This document shows positions 27,775 to 39,890 of a DNA stretch of 64,000 nucleotides, in pieces; position 1 is the first letter of the stretch; the number at the start of each line of letters is the position of its first letter. Where the stretch lies: contig NZ_JAVBIJ010000001.1 of NCBI RefSeq assembly GCF_032193765.1, positions 2,914,001 through 2,978,000 of the forward strand. The letters are read 5' to 3'. The stretch is from Rhodoferax potami. Lineage in GTDB: Bacteria; Pseudomonadota; Gammaproteobacteria; Burkholderiales; Burkholderiaceae_C. The translations under genes were made by a program, and so were the position numbers. The notes below the pieces were generated by a model. It worked only from the letters and a program-made list of their open reading frames with translations, was not told the DNA's origin and searched no databases.

Positions 27775-28403
27775 TTGCTGAACTCCGGCAACAGGGGCTG
27801 GGAGCGGAGGATGTTGATGTCCCAGTCCGTTTGCCCCAATAGCCCGATTTGAAAGGGGCGTGGCAATTGGCTTACATCCAAGTTGAACCGGAAATCTAAG
27901 CGATAGCGCCCGGTCGGTTCCAACTCACCGGGCCCGGCTACTCGCCAGCGGCTGATTTTCTTCACGGACAACATCGCAGCAGCCAAGGTGTCATAGGACT
28001 GACTCAGTGTCAAACCCTGACCAGCTGCACTGGAGGGGCCGGCACTGATGCTCACACGCCACCGCCTGGTCAGGGGCTGATAAGCGAGCTTGTAGTGCCT
28101 GGAGACTGCGGAGAGCGACTTGTCATACCAGTACCAGCGCTCTCTAAGCACTTCGGCTTCCGCCCGAAAATACACGGGGATGCCCCGCAGCAGAGCATCC
28201 TCCACGGAAGAGGAGAGCTCGAATTGCACTTGTGCGTTGAGTACGACTTCTTCGGCGTAGCGCTCCACCTCGAACTGGGTGACTTCCACTTGCGTTTGTG
28301 CAAAGCAAGGCCACAGCGCGGAGACAAGCAGCAACGCGCACAGTCTGTGCAGGAGCTTTTCAAACCCTCGTCTTTTCGAACAGTGCATAAAAGAAGCCGT
28401 CAT
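27771..28403 (-). CDS. DUF4390 exported protein
   Basis: A 210-aa protein with an N-terminal signal sequence (LLHRLCALLLVSALWPCFAQ). The DUF4390 body follows (VEVTQFEVERYAEEVVLNAQVQFEL, GIPVYFRAEAEVLRERWYWYD, YRLDFRFNLDVSQLPRPFQIG). It is a periplasmic protein of unknown role that travels with ntrYX and rsmB in betaproteobacteria. ATG 28403 is preferred; ATG 28388 would still leave a signal peptide. It overlaps the end of rsmB by 44 bp. Confidence 0.83.
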   Translation of the reverse strand: MTASFMHCSKRRGFEKLLHRLCALLLVSALWPCFAQTQVEVTQFEVERYAEEVVLNAQVQFELSSSVEDALLRGIPVYFRAEAEVLRERWYWYDKSLSAVSRHYKLAYQPLTRRWRVSISAGPSSAAGQGLTLSQSYDTLAAAMLSVKKISRWRVAGPGELEPTGRYRLDFRFNLDVSQLPRPFQIGLLGQTDWDINILRSQPLLPEFSK

Positions 28404-29685
28404 GGTCACCGATTTGATTGTCGGCCATCACGGATAGAGTGGGCACTGTAGCGGGAATTAAATGGCCGGGAGACTGAAGAAGGCGAGCGTCCTTGTTGTT
28501 ATCTAGAAACGCTTTCACTTGTTCATCCCCCTCGGCCCTGAAAATGGAGCAGGTGCAGTACAGCAAGCGCCCACCCTCTTTCACCAAGGGCCATAGTCCC
28601 TTGAGGATCCGCCGCTGCTCTGCGGCAAGCTGTGCCACATCTGTGGGGCGGCGCAGCCAACGTATGTCGGGATGCCGCCGAACAATGCCCGAAGCGGTGC
28701 AGGGGGCATCCAGCAAAATGTAGTCAAAAGGACGGCCATCCCACCAAGTGGGAGGCTCAGCGGCATCGGCGCAGAGCACCGTCGCAGTCAGGCCCAAGCG
28801 GTTCAAAGTTTGCTCGATTCGCTGAGCCCGGTTTGGATCAATTTCCAACGCAAAGACATCCGCCTCGACGAGCTCCAAGAGGTGGGCAGTTTTTCCGCCT
28901 GGCGCAGCACATGCGTCCAAGATGCGTGGCCGTTCTTGAGGAGTAGCCGCCTCAAGCAAAAGTGTCGCGGCAACTTGGGCGGCACCGTCCTGCACGGAGA
29001 CCCACCCCTCTTGAAAACCGGGGAGCTGGGTTACCGCGACTGGTTTTGCCAATTCTATGCATGAACCGTAGGCGTTGCTGACCTCGATACCGGCTGTTTG
29101 CAGTGATAGTGCGTATTGCGCGCTTGTCACTTTGCGGAGGTTTACGCGCAACGTCATTGGGGGATGGCGATTTGCTGCCGTCAGCACCGCTTCCCAACGG
29201 TCGGGATGATCCTGCTGTACTTTTTTGATCCACCAAAGGGGATGATTCCAACGGGCCTCCAAGCGCCTACCTGCCTCTGCAAGGAGCTGGGGAGCCTCTC
29301 TCAAATACCGCCGCAAGCAGGCGTTGATGAAATTTGCCTGGGGTCGGGTGCGCGGGCATTGCTTGGCAGCCTCTACCGTTTGATTCACCAAAGTGAAAGC
29401 GTCATAACTGGCATCTGCATCGTTCGATAGGAGGCCCAACGCGAGACACAACAATGCGTCAGCGTGTGGGGCTGGCGGTTTTTTGGCGAGGAGCGAGCGA
29501 ATCGCAGTCGATCTGCCTTGATTACGCCACGCATGAAAAGCCAACGCTTGAACCGCTCCACGCAAGTGAGGCGGCACAGCATCCATGGCAGCACTACCTG
29601 ATTGACCGTTAGATACCTGCAAGAGGACATCTACAGTCGCCTTCAATTGGCGCCACAGCTCGGGCGACCTTTGTATCTCACTCAT
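28360..29685 (-). CDS. rsmB: 16S rRNA cytosine-967 C5-methyltransferase RsmB
   Basis: A 441-aa protein. The N-terminal NusB-like RNA-binding domain (about 10-140) precedes an AdoMet-dependent m5C methyltransferase with DACAAPGGKT at 257-266, DAPC at 326-329 and TCS at 378-380. C379 is the expected nucleophile and C329 the release cysteine. It methylates C967 of 16S rRNA. Its start overlaps the LemA-like gene stop by 4 bp. Length and motifs match RsmB well. Confidence 0.95.
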   Translation of the reverse strand: MSEIQRSPELWRQLKATVDVLLQVSNGQSGSAAMDAVPPHLRGAVQALAFHAWRNQGRSTAIRSLLAKKPPAPHADALLCLALGLLSNDADASYDAFTLVNQTVEAAKQCPRTRPQANFINACLRRYLREAPQLLAEAGRRLEARWNHPLWWIKKVQQDHPDRWEAVLTAANRHPPMTLRVNLRKVTSAQYALSLQTAGIEVSNAYGSCIELAKPVAVTQLPGFQEGWVSVQDGAAQVAATLLLEAATPQERPRILDACAAPGGKTAHLLELVEADVFALEIDPNRAQRIEQTLNRLGLTATVLCADAAEPPTWWDGRPFDYILLDAPCTASGIVRRHPDIRWLRRPTDVAQLAAEQRRILKGLWPLVKEGGRLLYCTCSIFRAEGDEQVKAFLDNNKDARLLQSPGHLIPATVPTLSVMADNQIGDHDGFFYALFEKTRV

Positions 29686-30230
29686 TTGATCCCTATTAAT
29701 GCACTAACCTTGAATCCGAAAAAATGTGCAACCCAACAAGCAGGCGCCTCACTGACGCCCTCGTTGTAGTCTTTCAATATCGCGTTCAAGGCATCTGAAA
29801 TTAAGATAGCTTTTGCTGTACTCGCCTCCCACTCGAGGCGAAATGAATCGGGAACACAAGGCCCTGCCAAATCAGGAGGGGCAGAAACCCAAGCGCTCCA
29901 TGCTGTCATCAACTTCGCCCAGCTCTCTGTTCGCTGCTGCTGGGCATCCATATCCAGACGATCTTTTCGGGGAGCAGCCCAGACCTCCTCCATGAGTCGC
30001 AGCGCTTGTAGCCATTCCGCACGGTATTCGTCTGATGCGTTGTTTGGCGTATCCGCAGGACTTGCAACCAAGCGATGTTGTAAGGGCAGTATCCCTGACA
30101 AGACTTGCTTCTCGAGAGCACTCAGTATCGCGAGTGCCCGCGCACGGAGCCGCATCAAGCGATTGTGTACGCCCATCAACCAAAACAACAGGCAGGCACA
30201 AAGCAACCACACATAAAGCGTCTGTCCCAT
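29682..30230 (-). CDS. LemA-like membrane-anchored protein
   Basis: A 182-aa protein with one N-terminal membrane helix (LYVWLLCACLLFWLMGV). A region follows that parallels LemA (HNRLMRLRARALAILSALEKQVL near the start, DYNEGVSEAPACWVAHFFGFK near the end). The middle is divergent. LemA proteins are small envelope proteins of unclear function; this one is a distant relative by inspection. ATG 30230 has GAGG 6 bp upstream. It heads the rsmB-DUF4390-ntrYX operon, just after the rpoC terminator. Confidence 0.65.
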   Translation of the reverse strand: MGQTLYVWLLCACLLFWLMGVHNRLMRLRARALAILSALEKQVLSGILPLQHRLVASPADTPNNASDEYRAEWLQALRLMEEVWAAPRKDRLDMDAQQQRTESWAKLMTAWSAWVSAPPDLAGPCVPDSFRLEWEASTAKAILISDALNAILKDYNEGVSEAPACWVAHFFGFKVSALIGIK

Positions 30231-30261
30231 TTCTAGCCTCGTTCTCCATTTGCAACTCAGC

Positions 30262-30303
30262 AAAAAAAACGCCCCAAGTTGCGCGCAACCTGGGGCGTTT
30301 TCG
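30262..30303 (-). terminator. Strong terminator after rpoC
   Basis: An inverted repeat AAAACGCCCCA...TGGGGCGTTTT with inner arms AGTTGC/GCAAC, followed on the minus strand by a run of eight T. It ends the rplKAJL-rpoBC transcription unit. Confidence 0.92.
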
Positions 30304-30317
30304 TTCAGAAGCGCAGA

Positions 30318-33300
30318 TTACTCAGCAGAGGTATCGTCCGCAGCAGCCACGTCTTCTGTCAAGTCAGCCGTACCAGCCAGCTCAGCGGCCTCAGCTTCAG
30401 CGATGGCACGACGTTCAGCGTCATCCATGGACTCACGGACTTTACGTGCTTCGTGATAAGCCAAGCCGGTACCAGCAGGAATCAAGCGACCGACGATCAC
30501 GTTTTCCTTCAGTCCGCGCAGCTCGTCGCGCTTGCCCATGATGGCAGCTTCGGTCAACACACGGGTAGTTTCCTGGAACGAAGCCGCAGAAATGAAACTG
30601 TCTGTCGACAACGATGCCTTGGTAATACCCAAAAGCAAGTTGGTGAAGGTTGCAGGGATTTTGCCCTCACCACGCAAAGCGTCGTTGGTGTTGAGCATTT
30701 CAGAACGCTCCACCTGCTCGCCATTGATGTAGCCGGAATCGCCAGCGTTTTCCACGACGACACGACGCAACATCTGACGAACAATCACTTCAATATGCTT
30801 GTCGTTGATCTTCACGCCTTGCAAACGGTAAACGTCTTGAACTTCGTCCACGATGTAACGCGCCAACTCTTCTGAGCCCAACAAGCGCAGAATGTCTTGC
30901 GGATCGGCTGGGCCGTCCACCACCGACTCACCCTTGTTGACCACCTGGCCTTCGTGCACCAGGATGTTCTTCTCCTTGGGCACGAGCTCTTCCCAGACCT
31001 TGCCTTCTGGATCGGTGATTTGCAAGCGGACCTTGCCTTTGGTTTCTTTACCGAAGGACACGGTACCGGTCACTTCAGCCAAGACACCCTTGTCTTTCGG
31101 CGAACGTGCTTCAAACAGTTCGGCCACGCGTGGCAGACCACCGGTAATGTCGCGGGTCTTTTGACCTTCGATAGGAATACGGGCTAGCACTTCGCCGGGG
31201 CCCACGTCCTGACCGTCACGCACCTGAACCAACGATCCCACAGGGAAACCGATAGTCACGGAGTGGTCGGTTCCGGGAATCTTCACTTCGTGACCCGATG
31301 CATCGATCAGCTTCACTTGTGGACGCACTACCTTGGCAGCGCCGCGACGCTTGGGGTCAATAACCACCAAAGTCGACAAGCCAGTCACCTCATCCACCTG
31401 CTTCGCAACGGTCAGGCCTTCTTCGACGTTTTCGAAATGCGCCTTACCCGCGAACTCGGTAATGATGGGGCGTGTCAAAGGATCCCAGTTCGCCAAAATT
31501 GCGCCGGCCTTAATGGATTGATCCACCTTGACAGTCAACACGGCACCATAAGGAACCTTGTGGCGTTCGCGCTCACGGCCATGCTCATCGTGAATGATGA
31601 TTTCGCCGGAACGAGCAATCACCACCAACTCGCCCTTGCTGTTGGTCACATAGCGCATCGTGGCATTGAAGCCGATGTTGCCGTTGGATTTGGCTTCCAC
31701 GCTGGAAGCGATCGCCGCACGGGATGCCGCACCACCGATGTGGAAGGTACGCATGGTCAGCTGAGTACCGGGTTCACCGATGGACTGCGCTGCAATCACG
31801 CCGACCGCTTCGCCGCCGTTGATCAAACCACCGCGACCCAAGTCACGTCCATAGCACTTGGCACAGATACCAAAGCGGGTTTCGCAAGTCAGAGCGGTGC
31901 GGACCTTGACTTCGTCGACGCCAGCAGCTTCCAGCATTTCGATTTCGTCTTCGTCCAGCATGGAGCCCGCGGGCAACAGCACGCCACGTGTTTCAGGATG
32001 CAAGACATCATCCGCAGCGGTACGACCAAGAATACGGTCGCGCAGGGATTCAATCACTTCACCGCCTTCAACAATGGCGCGCATCAGGTAACCACCGTGT
32101 GTGCCGCAGTCTTGTTCGGTCACCACCAGATCCTGGGTCACATCGACCAAACGACGTGTCAGGTAACCGGAGTTCGCTGTCTTCAACGCGGTATCGGCCA
32201 GACCCTTACGGGCACCGTGGGTGGAGATGAAGTACTCCAACACGTTCAGACCTTCGCGGAAGTTCGCGGTAATAGGCGTTTCAATAATGGAGCCATCAGG
32301 CTTGGCCATCAGACCCCGCATGCCGGCCACCTGACGGATCTGGGCAGCAGAGCCGCGCGCACCGGAGTCGGCCATCATGTAGATGGAGTTGAAGGATTCC
32401 TGTTGTACCTGGTTGCCATGGCGATCGGTCACCAATTCCTTGGACAACTTGGCCATCATTACCTTGGACACTTCGTCACCCGACTTGCCCCAGATATCCA
32501 CCACCTTGTTGTAGCGCTCACCGGAAGTCACCAGACCGGACACATACTGCTGTTCGATCTCTTTTACTTCCTTCTGGGCGCGACCGATGATGTCGTGCTT
32601 TTCCTGTGGCACCAACATGTCGTCGATACAGATGGAAATACCTGCCTTCGTTGCCAAACGGAAACCGCTTTGCAGCAGCTTGTCGGCAAACACCACGGTT
32701 TCCTTCAGTCCGCACTTGCGGAAGGACACGTTGATGAGCTTGGAAATTTCCTTCTTCTTCAACGCTTTGTTGATGTTGGCGAAAGGCAGTCCCTTGGGCA
32801 GGATTTCAGACAACAAGGCGCGACCCGCGGTGGTTTCCCACAGCTTGGTTTCAGGCACGAATTCGCCAGTTTCCTTGTTCTTGGTCCATTCAGTCAAACG
32901 AACGTTGATACGTGCGTTCAGTTCCACTTGGCCCGCGTCGAAAGCGCGCTGGACTTCACCGGTATCCGCAAACACCAGACCCTCACCCTTGCCGTTGATA
33001 CGGTCACGGGTGGTGTAGTACAAGCCCAACACCACGTCTTGCGAAGGAACGATGGAAGGTTCGCCGTTGGCAGGGAACAGCACGTTGTTAGAGGCCAGCA
33101 TCAAAGTGCGAGCTTCCATTTGCGCTTCCACCGACAGCGGTACGTGCACAGCCATTTGGTCACCGTCGAAGTCGGCGTTGAAGGCCGCGCAAACGAGAGG
33201 GTGCAACTGGATAGCCTTGCCTTCAATCAGAATAGGCTCAAAAGCTTGGATACCCAAACGGTGCAGCGTTGGCGCACGGTTCAGCATCACGGGGTGCTCT

Positions 33301-34544
33301 TTGATGACCTCTTCCAGAATGTCCCACACCACGGGGGTGCCGGATTCAACTTCTTTCTTGGCAGCCTTGATGGTGGTCGCAATGCCCATGGCTTCCAGGC
33401 GCGCGAAGATGAATGGCTTGAACAATTCCAAGGCCATCAGCTTAGGCAGACCGCACTGGTGCAGTTTAAGCGTTGGGCCCACGGTAATCACGGAACGACC
33501 AGAGTAATCTACGCGCTTGCCCAGCAAGTTCTGGCGGAAACGGCCGCTCTTACCCTTGATCATGTCGGCCAAGGACTTCAAGGCGCGCTTGTTGGCGCCA
33601 GTCATGGCCTTGCCGCGACGGCCGTTGTCCAGCAAGCTGTCCACGGCTTCTTGCAGCATCCGCTTTTCGTTGCGGGCAATGATTTCAGGGGCCTTCAACT
33701 CCAGCAAACGGCGAAGACGGCTGTTGCGGTTGATCACGCGGCGATACAGGTCGTTCAAGTCGGAGGTCGCAAAGCGGCCGCCGTCCAAGGGAACCAGGGG
33801 ACGCAAGTCCGGTGGCAGAACGGGCAACACGTCCAACACCATCCACTCAGGCTTGATGCCGGATTTCTTGAAGGCTTCCAGCACTTTGAGGCGCTTGGCG
33901 TTCTTCTTGATCTTCAGCTCAGAGCCGGTCAGGTCGTTGCGCAGCTTCTCGATGGAACCATCGATGTCAATGCTTTCCAGCAAGTCTTTGATGCCCTCGG
34001 CGCCCATTTTGGCAATGAATTCATCGCCGTATTCTTGGAATTTGGCGTCGTAATCGTCCTCAGACATGATGCTGTATTTCTTCAGCGGGGTCATGCCGGG
34101 GTCGGTCACCACGTATGCTTCAAAGTACAACACGCGCTCGATATCACGCAAAGTCATGTCCAGCACCAAGCCCAAACGGCTCGGCAAAGACTTCAGGAAC
34201 CAGATGTGTGCGCAAGGCGCAGCCAAGTCAATGTGACCCATGCGCTCACGACGCACTTTGGTCTGTGTGACTTCAACGCCGCATTTTTCGCAGATCACAC
34301 CGCGGTGCTTCAGGCGCTTGTACTTACCGCACAAGCATTCGTAGTCCTTGATGGGCCCGAAAATCTTGGCGCAAAACAAGCCATCACGCTCAGGCTTGAA
34401 GGTGCGGTAGTTGATAGTTTCAGGTTTTTTGACTTCGCCGAAAGACCAGGAACGGATCTTTTCAGGCGACGCCATGCCGATCTTGATGGCATCAAAATGC
34501 TCATCGGGCGTGAACTGCTTGAACAGGTCGAGTAAAGATTTCAT
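30318..34544 (-). CDS. rpoC: RNA polymerase beta' subunit
   Basis: A 1,408-aa subunit, the normal bacterial length. The N-terminal zinc-binding cysteines C70, C72, C85 and C88 and the catalytic magnesium motif [10 protein letters not shown] (about 455-465) are present, as are the bridge and trigger-region sequences and a C-terminal acidic tail. It forms the active centre of RNA polymerase with beta. ATG 34544 begins [10 protein letters not shown] as in relatives; the frame is open further upstream into rpoB but that part is not conserved. It lies 19 bp after rpoB. Confidence 0.98.
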   Translation of the reverse strand: MKSLLDLFKQFTPDEHFDAIKIGMASPEKIRSWSFGEVKKPETINYRTFKPERDGLFCAKIFGPIKDYECLCGKYKRLKHRGVICEKCGVEVTQTKVRRERMGHIDLAAPCAHIWFLKSLPSRLGLVLDMTLRDIERVLYFEAYVVTDPGMTPLKKYSIMSEDDYDAKFQEYGDEFIAKMGAEGIKDLLESIDIDGSIEKLRNDLTGSELKIKKNAKRLKVLEAFKKSGIKPEWMVLDVLPVLPPDLRPLVPLDGGRFATSDLNDLYRRVINRNSRLRRLLELKAPEIIARNEKRMLQEAVDSLLDNGRRGKAMTGANKRALKSLADMIKGKSGRFRQNLLGKRVDYSGRSVITVGPTLKLHQCGLPKLMALELFKPFIFARLEAMGIATTIKAAKKEVESGTPVVWDILEEVIKEHPVMLNRAPTLHRLGIQAFEPILIEGKAIQLHPLVCAAFNADFDGDQMAVHVPLSVEAQMEARTLMLASNNVLFPANGEPSIVPSQDVVLGLYYTTRDRINGKGEGLVFADTGEVQRAFDAGQVELNARINVRLTEWTKNKETGEFVPETKLWETTAGRALLSEILPKGLPFANINKALKKKEISKLINVSFRKCGLKETVVFADKLLQSGFRLATKAGISICIDDMLVPQEKHDIIGRAQKEVKEIEQQYVSGLVTSGERYNKVVDIWGKSGDEVSKVMMAKLSKELVTDRHGNQVQQESFNSIYMMADSGARGSAAQIRQVAGMRGLMAKPDGSIIETPITANFREGLNVLEYFISTHGARKGLADTALKTANSGYLTRRLVDVTQDLVVTEQDCGTHGGYLMRAIVEGGEVIESLRDRILGRTAADDVLHPETRGVLLPAGSMLDEDEIEMLEAAGVDEVKVRTALTCETRFGICAKCYGRDLGRGGLINGGEAVGVIAAQSIGEPGTQLTMRTFHIGGAASRAAIASSVEAKSNGNIGFNATMRYVTNSKGELVVIARSGEIIIHDEHGRERERHKVPYGAVLTVKVDQSIKAGAILANWDPLTRPIITEFAGKAHFENVEEGLTVAKQVDEVTGLSTLVVIDPKRRGAAKVVRPQVKLIDASGHEVKIPGTDHSVTIGFPVGSLVQVRDGQDVGPGEVLARIPIEGQKTRDITGGLPRVAELFEARSPKDKGVLAEVTGTVSFGKETKGKVRLQITDPEGKVWEELVPKEKNILVHEGQVVNKGESVVDGPADPQDILRLLGSEELARYIVDEVQDVYRLQGVKINDKHIEVIVRQMLRRVVVENAGDSGYINGEQVERSEMLNTNDALRGEGKIPATFTNLLLGITKASLSTDSFISAASFQETTRVLTEAAIMGKRDELRGLKENVIVGRLIPAGTGLAYHEARKVRESMDDAERRAIAEAEAAELAGTADLTEDVAAADDTSAE

Positions 34545-34563
34545 GTGACTCTTTCCCTTGTCT

Positions 34564-37500
34564 TTAAGAACGATCCAGCTCAATGTCGATGCCCAAGGAA
34601 CGGATTTCCTTGACCAGCACATTGAACGATTCCGGCATGCCGGCTTCAATAGAGTGTTCGCCCTTGACGATGTTTTCGTACACCTTAGTACGACCTTGCA
34701 CGTCATCGGACTTGACCGTCAGCATTTCCTGCAGCACGTAAGAAGCACCGTAGGCTTCCAGCGCCCACACTTCCATTTCACCGAAGCGCTGGCCACCGAA
34801 CTGGGCCTTACCGCCCAGTGGCTGTTGGGTCACCAAGCTGTATGGGCCGGTAGAACGGGCGTGCATCTTGTCGTCCACCAAGTGGTGCAGCTTCAGGTAG
34901 TGCATGTAGCCGACAGTGGTGGTGCGCTCGAAGGCATCACCACTGCGTCCGTCATAGAGCTGGGCTTGTGTGCGGGTAGCGGTCAAGCCCTTGGCCTTGG
35001 CCACATCATCCGGATACGCCAACTGCAGCATGTCACCGATTTCTTTTTCGGTAGCGCCATCAAACACGGGTGACGCGAACGGCACACCGGTAATCAGCTC
35101 TTTGGCCATGTCTTGAACTTCGCTGTCCGTCAACTGAGCGAGGTCTTCTTTGCGGCCGGTGCTGTTGTACACCTGCTCCAAGAAACCACGGATCTCGGTA
35201 GAGGCCGCTTCGCGTTGCAGCATGTCGCCAATGCGCTGACCCAAGCCCTTGCCGGCCCAGCCCAAGTGCACTTCCAACACCTGACCAATGTTCATACGCG
35301 ATGGAACGCCCAGAGGGTTCAGCACGATGTCCACCGGCGTACCGTCCGCGAGGTAAGGCATGTCTTCAACAGGAGTGATCTTGGAGACCACACCCTTGTT
35401 ACCGTGACGGCCGGCCATCTTGTCACCGGGTTGCAAGCGACGCTTGACAGCGATGTAGACCTTGACCATCTTCAACACGCCTGCGGGCAGCTCGTCGCCT
35501 TGCGTCAACTTCTTGCGCTTTTCTTCAAAAGCGAGGTCGAAACTGTGGCGAGTTTGCTCCAAGGAGTTTTTGATGCTTTCGAGCTGGCTTGCCACCTCTT
35601 CGTCCGCAGGACGGATGTCAAACCAGTGGAATTTCTCCACGGAAGTCAGGTAAGCCTTGTCGAGCTTGGTGCCCTTGGCCAGCTTTTGCGGGCCGCCATT
35701 GGCGACTTTGCCAGTCAACAACTTTTCGATACGATCAAATGCGTCCGCTTCCACGATACGCAACTGGTCGTTCAGATCCAGACGGAACCGCTTGAGTTCG
35801 TCGTCAATGATCTGCTGGGCACGGCGATCTCGCTGAATGCCTTCACGGGTGAACACTTGCACGTCGATCACGGTGCCAGAGCTGCCCTGATCCACGCGCA
35901 GAGAAGTGTCCTTCACGTCGCTGGCCTTCTCGCCGAAGATCGCACGCAAGAGCTTTTCTTCAGGGGTGAGCGTGGTTTCGCCCTTCGGCGTGACCTTGCC
36001 AACCAAGGTGTCTCCCGGCAGAACTTCTGCACCCACATAGATGATGCCGGACTCGTCCAAACGGTTGAGCTGCTGTTCGCTCAAGTTGGGAATATCGCGC
36101 GTAATTTCTTCCGCACCCAACTTGGTGTCACGCGCCATCACCACGAGTTCTTCGATGTGAATGGAGGTGTAGCGGTCTTCTGCCACCACACGCTCGCTGA
36201 TCAAGATCGAATCTTCGAAGTTGTAGCCGTTCCATGGCATGAACGCGACCAACATGTTCTGACCAATGGCGATTTCGCCCAAGTCAGTCGATGCGCCGTC
36301 GGCAATCACGTCGCCCTTGGCGAGCTTGTCGCCCTTCTTCACGATAGGACGCTGATGGATGTTGGTGTTCTGGTTGGAGCGCTGATACTTAATCAGGTTG
36401 TAGATATCCACACCGACTTCACCAGCCTGCGCTTCTGCATCGTTTACACGGATCACAACTCGAGTCGCGTCGACGTAATCGACGATACCGCCACGGGTCG
36501 CTGTCACCACAGTGCCGGAGTCGACCGCGGCGACGCGCTCGATACCGGTACCCACCATCGGTTTTTCAGGACGCAACACAGGCACGGCTTGGCGCGACAT
36601 GTTGGCACCCATCAAAGCGCGGTTGGCGTCATCGTGCTCCAGGAATGGAACCAGAGAAGCAGCCACCGACACGATCTGGGCAGGCGACACGTCCATGTAC
36701 TGAACGCGGTCAGCGCTCACCAGAATGGATTCGCCCTTTTCACGTGCAGACACCAAGTCGCCGGTCAGCGTACCTTCCTTGTCCAGTGTCGCGTTGGCCT
36801 GGGCAATAACGTACTTGCCTTCTTCAATCGCAGACAGGTAGTCGATGTCATTGGTGACTTTGCTGTCCACCACACGGCGATAAGGGGTTTCAATGAAACC
36901 GTACTCGTTCAGGCGTGCGTACAGCGCCAAAGAGTTGATCAGACCGATGTTTGGACCTTCTGGAGTTTCGATAGGACACACGCGACCATAGTGGGTCACG
37001 TGCACGTCTCGCACTTCGAAGCCAGCGCGTTCGCGGGTCAAACCACCAGGGCCAAGGGCCGATACACGGCGCTTGTGGGTGATTTCTGCCAACGGGTTGG
37101 TCTGATCCATGAACTGGGACAGCTGCGAGGCGCCGAAGAATTCCTTCAAGGCTGCCGAAATCGGCTTGCTGTTGATCAGGTCATGCGGCATCAGGGGCTC
37201 TTGCTCTGCCTGACCCAAACGCTCTTTCACGGCTTTTTCGATGCGTGCCAAACCTGTACGGTATTGGTTCTCGGCCAATTCCCCCACGCAACGTACGCGG
37301 CGGTTACCCAAGTGATCGATGTCATCGACGTCACCACGGCCATTGCGCAGATCCACCAAGATCTTGACGACAGCCAGGATGTCTTCGTTGGTCAGCACCA
37401 TCGGGCCGGTAGATTCCGAGCGGCCCATCTTGGCGTTGAATTTCATACGGCCCACGCGAGACAGATCGTAGGTGTCGGGGTTGTAGAACAAGCGTTGGAA

Positions 37501-38676
37501 CAACGCCTGAACTGCGTCCTCTGTGGGCGGCTCGCCGGGACGCATCATGCGGTAGATAGCCACGCGGGCTGCGAACTCGTCTACCGTTTCATCGGTGCGC
37601 AGGGTTTGCGAAATGTAAGCGCCCTGGTCCAACTCGTTGGTGTAGATGCAAGCCAAGTCCTGAATACCTGCAGTCCGCAGTTTCTTCAGGAGTGCTTCTG
37701 TCAGCTCTTCGTTGGCCTTCGCCACGATTTCGCCGGTGTCGCCGTCGACCACATTGCGCGCGACGACGCGGCCAATCAAGAAGTCTTCAGGGACGCTGAT
37801 GTGTGTAGTGCCGGACTGTTCCAATTCACGGGTGTGACGTGCTGTGACGCGCTTGTCCTTGGCAACAACGACCTTGCCCGACTTGTCTGTGATGTCAAAG
37901 CGTGCGACTTCGCCACGCAAACGCTCAGCCACGAATTCCATTTGCGCGCCACTGTCCATCAAGCGGAAGTTGTCGTTCACAAAGAAATTGGCGAGGATGG
38001 ACTCATTGTTCAGGCCGATGGCCTTGAGCAAGATCGTGACCGGCATTTTGCGGCGACGGTCAACGCGGAAATACAGCAAGTCTTTGGGGTCAAATTCAAA
38101 GTCGAGCCAAGAACCGCGGTAAGGAATGATGCGCGCAGAGAACAGCAATTTGCCAGAGCTGTGGGTCTTACCCTTGTCATGTTCGAAGAACACGCCAGGG
38201 GAGCGATGCAACTGGGACACGATCACGCGCTCAGTACCGTTGATGATAAAAGAGCCCTTGCCAGTCATCAGGGGCACTTCGCCCATGTAGACCTCTTGCT
38301 CTTTGACTTCCTTGACCACTTTGTTCTGACCGGTCGAAGACTCACGGTCATAAATGATCAGTTGCACTTTTGCACGAACCGCAGAAGCATAGGTCAAGCC
38401 ACGGGTCTGGCATTCACGAACGTCAAAAGCTGGCTTGGCCAAGTTGTACTCGAGGTACTTCATTTCCACGAAACCGTTGTGCGAAACGATCGGGAAAGCA
38501 GCTTCGAAGGCAGCTTGCAAGCCCTCGGCGGTACGCTTTTTCGGTGTGATGTCTGCTTGCAAGAACGCTGTGTAGGCGTCTTTTTGCATTTGCAGCAGAT
38601 AAGGGATCTCTAGCACGCTATCGCGACTACCGAAGTTTTTGCGAATTCGCTTGCGTTCTGTGTATGTGTAAGCCAT
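34564..38676 (-). CDS. rpoB: RNA polymerase beta subunit
   Basis: A 1,370-aa beta subunit starting [16 protein letters not shown]. The rifampicin-pocket segment ([34 protein letters not shown]) is wild-type in appearance, and the C-terminal [18 protein letters not shown] region is intact. It catalyses transcription as part of the core enzyme. ATG 38676 has GGAG 6 bp upstream. It is separated from rplL by a 269-bp region with attenuator-like hairpins. Confidence 0.98.
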   Translation of the reverse strand: MAYTYTERKRIRKNFGSRDSVLEIPYLLQMQKDAYTAFLQADITPKKRTAEGLQAAFEAAFPIVSHNGFVEMKYLEYNLAKPAFDVRECQTRGLTYASAVRAKVQLIIYDRESSTGQNKVVKEVKEQEVYMGEVPLMTGKGSFIINGTERVIVSQLHRSPGVFFEHDKGKTHSSGKLLFSARIIPYRGSWLDFEFDPKDLLYFRVDRRRKMPVTILLKAIGLNNESILANFFVNDNFRLMDSGAQMEFVAERLRGEVARFDITDKSGKVVVAKDKRVTARHTRELEQSGTTHISVPEDFLIGRVVARNVVDGDTGEIVAKANEELTEALLKKLRTAGIQDLACIYTNELDQGAYISQTLRTDETVDEFAARVAIYRMMRPGEPPTEDAVQALFQRLFYNPDTYDLSRVGRMKFNAKMGRSESTGPMVLTNEDILAVVKILVDLRNGRGDVDDIDHLGNRRVRCVGELAENQYRTGLARIEKAVKERLGQAEQEPLMPHDLINSKPISAALKEFFGASQLSQFMDQTNPLAEITHKRRVSALGPGGLTRERAGFEVRDVHVTHYGRVCPIETPEGPNIGLINSLALYARLNEYGFIETPYRRVVDSKVTNDIDYLSAIEEGKYVIAQANATLDKEGTLTGDLVSAREKGESILVSADRVQYMDVSPAQIVSVAASLVPFLEHDDANRALMGANMSRQAVPVLRPEKPMVGTGIERVAAVDSGTVVTATRGGIVDYVDATRVVIRVNDAEAQAGEVGVDIYNLIKYQRSNQNTNIHQRPIVKKGDKLAKGDVIADGASTDLGEIAIGQNMLVAFMPWNGYNFEDSILISERVVAEDRYTSIHIEELVVMARDTKLGAEEITRDIPNLSEQQLNRLDESGIIYVGAEVLPGDTLVGKVTPKGETTLTPEEKLLRAIFGEKASDVKDTSLRVDQGSSGTVIDVQVFTREGIQRDRRAQQIIDDELKRFRLDLNDQLRIVEADAFDRIEKLLTGKVANGGPQKLAKGTKLDKAYLTSVEKFHWFDIRPADEEVASQLESIKNSLEQTRHSFDLAFEEKRKKLTQGDELPAGVLKMVKVYIAVKRRLQPGDKMAGRHGNKGVVSKITPVEDMPYLADGTPVDIVLNPLGVPSRMNIGQVLEVHLGWAGKGLGQRIGDMLQREAASTEIRGFLEQVYNSTGRKEDLAQLTDSEVQDMAKELITGVPFASPVFDGATEKEIGDMLQLAYPDDVAKAKGLTATRTQAQLYDGRSGDAFERTTTVGYMHYLKLHHLVDDKMHARSTGPYSLVTQQPLGGKAQFGGQRFGEMEVWALEAYGASYVLQEMLTVKSDDVQGRTKVYENIVKGEHSIEAGMPESFNVLVKEIRSLGIDIELDRS

Positions 38677-38837
38677 TAGATCTCCGGGCAAAGGCTGAGG
38701 AATCCTGGGGGTCCTAGGCGACTGTCGCGTTGAGCACTCTCAACAGACTTGGCGATTGGCCACTACCAATCATTGGCGGACGGTCGCGCGTTGCACGCGA
38801 CCCGTACCAAGGCATCTTCTGCAGTCGGATCAGAAGA

Positions 38838-38870
38838 CACAGGAAAGGAGTTGGTCACTACTTTCCTGTG
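38838..38870 (-). promoter_or_regulatory. Hairpin in rplL-rpoB spacer (possible RNA processing site)
   Basis: CACAGGAAAG (38838-38847) pairs with CTTTCCTGTG (38861-38870) around a 13-base loop. In E. coli the equivalent spacer carries an RNase III site; by analogy this may be one. Confidence 0.45.
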
Positions 38871-38896
38871 CACACTAATGCGGAGCCTACAAGCGG

Positions 38897-38929
38897 CAAA
38901 GGCTGGAGGCCCTTTTGGAACCTCCAGCC
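38897..38929 (-). terminator. Attenuator-like terminator between rplL and rpoB
   Basis: GGCTGGAGG (38901-38909) and CCTCCAGCC (38921-38929), followed on the minus strand by TTTGCC. The short T-tract suggests partial termination, which would lower rpoBC relative to ribosomal protein synthesis. Confidence 0.6.
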
Positions 38930-38945
38930 CATGCGAATCGGTCGA

Positions 38946-39320
38946 TTACTTGAGTTCGACCTTAGCGCCAGCTTCTTCCAGCTTCTTCTTAGCAGCGTCA
39001 GCGTCAGCCTTGGAAACGCCTTCCTTGACTGCCTTAGGCGCGCCGTCAACCAGGTCCTTGGCTTCTTTCAAGCCCAGACCAGTGATTTCGCGCACTGCCT
39101 TGATGACGGACACTTTGTTTGCGCCAGCTTCAGTCAAGACAACGTTGAATTCAGTCTTCTCTTCTGCAGCAGCAGCGGCACCGCCACCAGCAGCAGCAGG
39201 AGCAGCCATAGCAGCAGCGCTCACACCAAATTTCTCTTCGATGGCTTTCACCAGGTCGTTGAGTTCCATGACCGTCATGCTGTCCAGCGCGGTCAAAAAT
39301 GCGTCTTTATCGAATGCCAT
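38946..39320 (-). CDS. rplL: Ribosomal protein L7/L12
   Basis: A 124-aa protein: N-terminal dimer domain ([20 protein letters not shown]), Ala/Gly hinge ([19 protein letters not shown]) and C-terminal factor-binding domain ([23 protein letters not shown]...[13 protein letters not shown]). It forms the ribosomal stalk that recruits GTPase factors. It follows rplJ by 42 bp. Confidence 0.98.
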   Translation of the reverse strand: MAFDKDAFLTALDSMTVMELNDLVKAIEEKFGVSAAAMAAPAAAGGGAAAAAEEKTEFNVVLTEAGANKVSVIKAVREITGLGLKEAKDLVDGAPKAVKEGVSKADADAAKKKLEEAGAKVELK

Positions 39321-39362
39321 TTTGATTTCCTAACAATATTGGTTACTACAGACAGGCAGCGA

Positions 39363-39890
39363 TTACGCTGCAGCTGCCTCTGCGGGGGCAGCTTCTGCTG
39401 CGCCAGCGCCACGCTGCTCCGCCAATGCCGACAACACACGTGCTGTGCGGGAAATGGGGGATTGCATCAAGCCCAACAACTGAGCCAACAACACTTCCTT
39501 CGAAGGGATGCTTGCCAATTGCTTCACGCCGTTCACGTCCAGAGCCTTCCCGCCGTACGCACCAGCACGGATCACCAACTTGTCGTTGGTTTTCGCGAAC
39601 TCGGCAACTACCTTAGCGGCAGCTACTGCGTCTTCGGAAAAGCCGTAGATCAGAGGACCGGTCATCTGGTCGGACACAATTTCAAACGCGCTACCAGCAA
39701 CGGCGCGGCGAGCCAAGGTGTTTTTCAACACACTCAGGCTCACACCAGCGCTGCGTGCTGTATTACGCAGTTTGGTCATGTCAGCGACCGTGATGCCACG
39801 GTATTCCGCGATCACGAGCGTTTGAGCTTTAGCGGCGAGGCCGGTCACATCACTGATGACCGCTTCTTTCTCACTGCGATTCAGACTCAA
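39363..39890 (-). CDS. rplJ: Ribosomal protein L10
   Basis: A 175-aa protein that anchors L7/L12 dimers on the 50S subunit. It starts [15 protein letters not shown], has the conserved [18 protein letters not shown], and ends in an Ala/Glu-rich tail. A 226-bp leader (39891-40116) separates it from rplA and is where an L10-L12 autoregulatory site and promoter would be expected; I did not delimit them. Confidence 0.98.
   Translation of the reverse strand: MSLNRSEKEAVISDVTGLAAKAQTLVIAEYRGITVADMTKLRNTARSAGVSLSVLKNTLARRAVAGSAFEIVSDQMTGPLIYGFSEDAVAAAKVVAEFAKTNDKLVIRAGAYGGKALDVNGVKQLASIPSKEVLLAQLLGLMQSPISRTARVLSALAEQRGAGAAEAAPAEAAAA

Noticed and set aside
31263..34535. Open frame of 1,090 codons on the plus strand opposite rpoC
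   Set aside because: Exact antisense of a highly conserved gene. The translation has no recognisable domains and reflects the codon bias of rpoC on the other strand.
35113..38613. Open frame of 1,166 codons on the plus strand opposite rpoB
   Set aside because: Same reason: antisense shadow of rpoB, no ribosome site or known motif.
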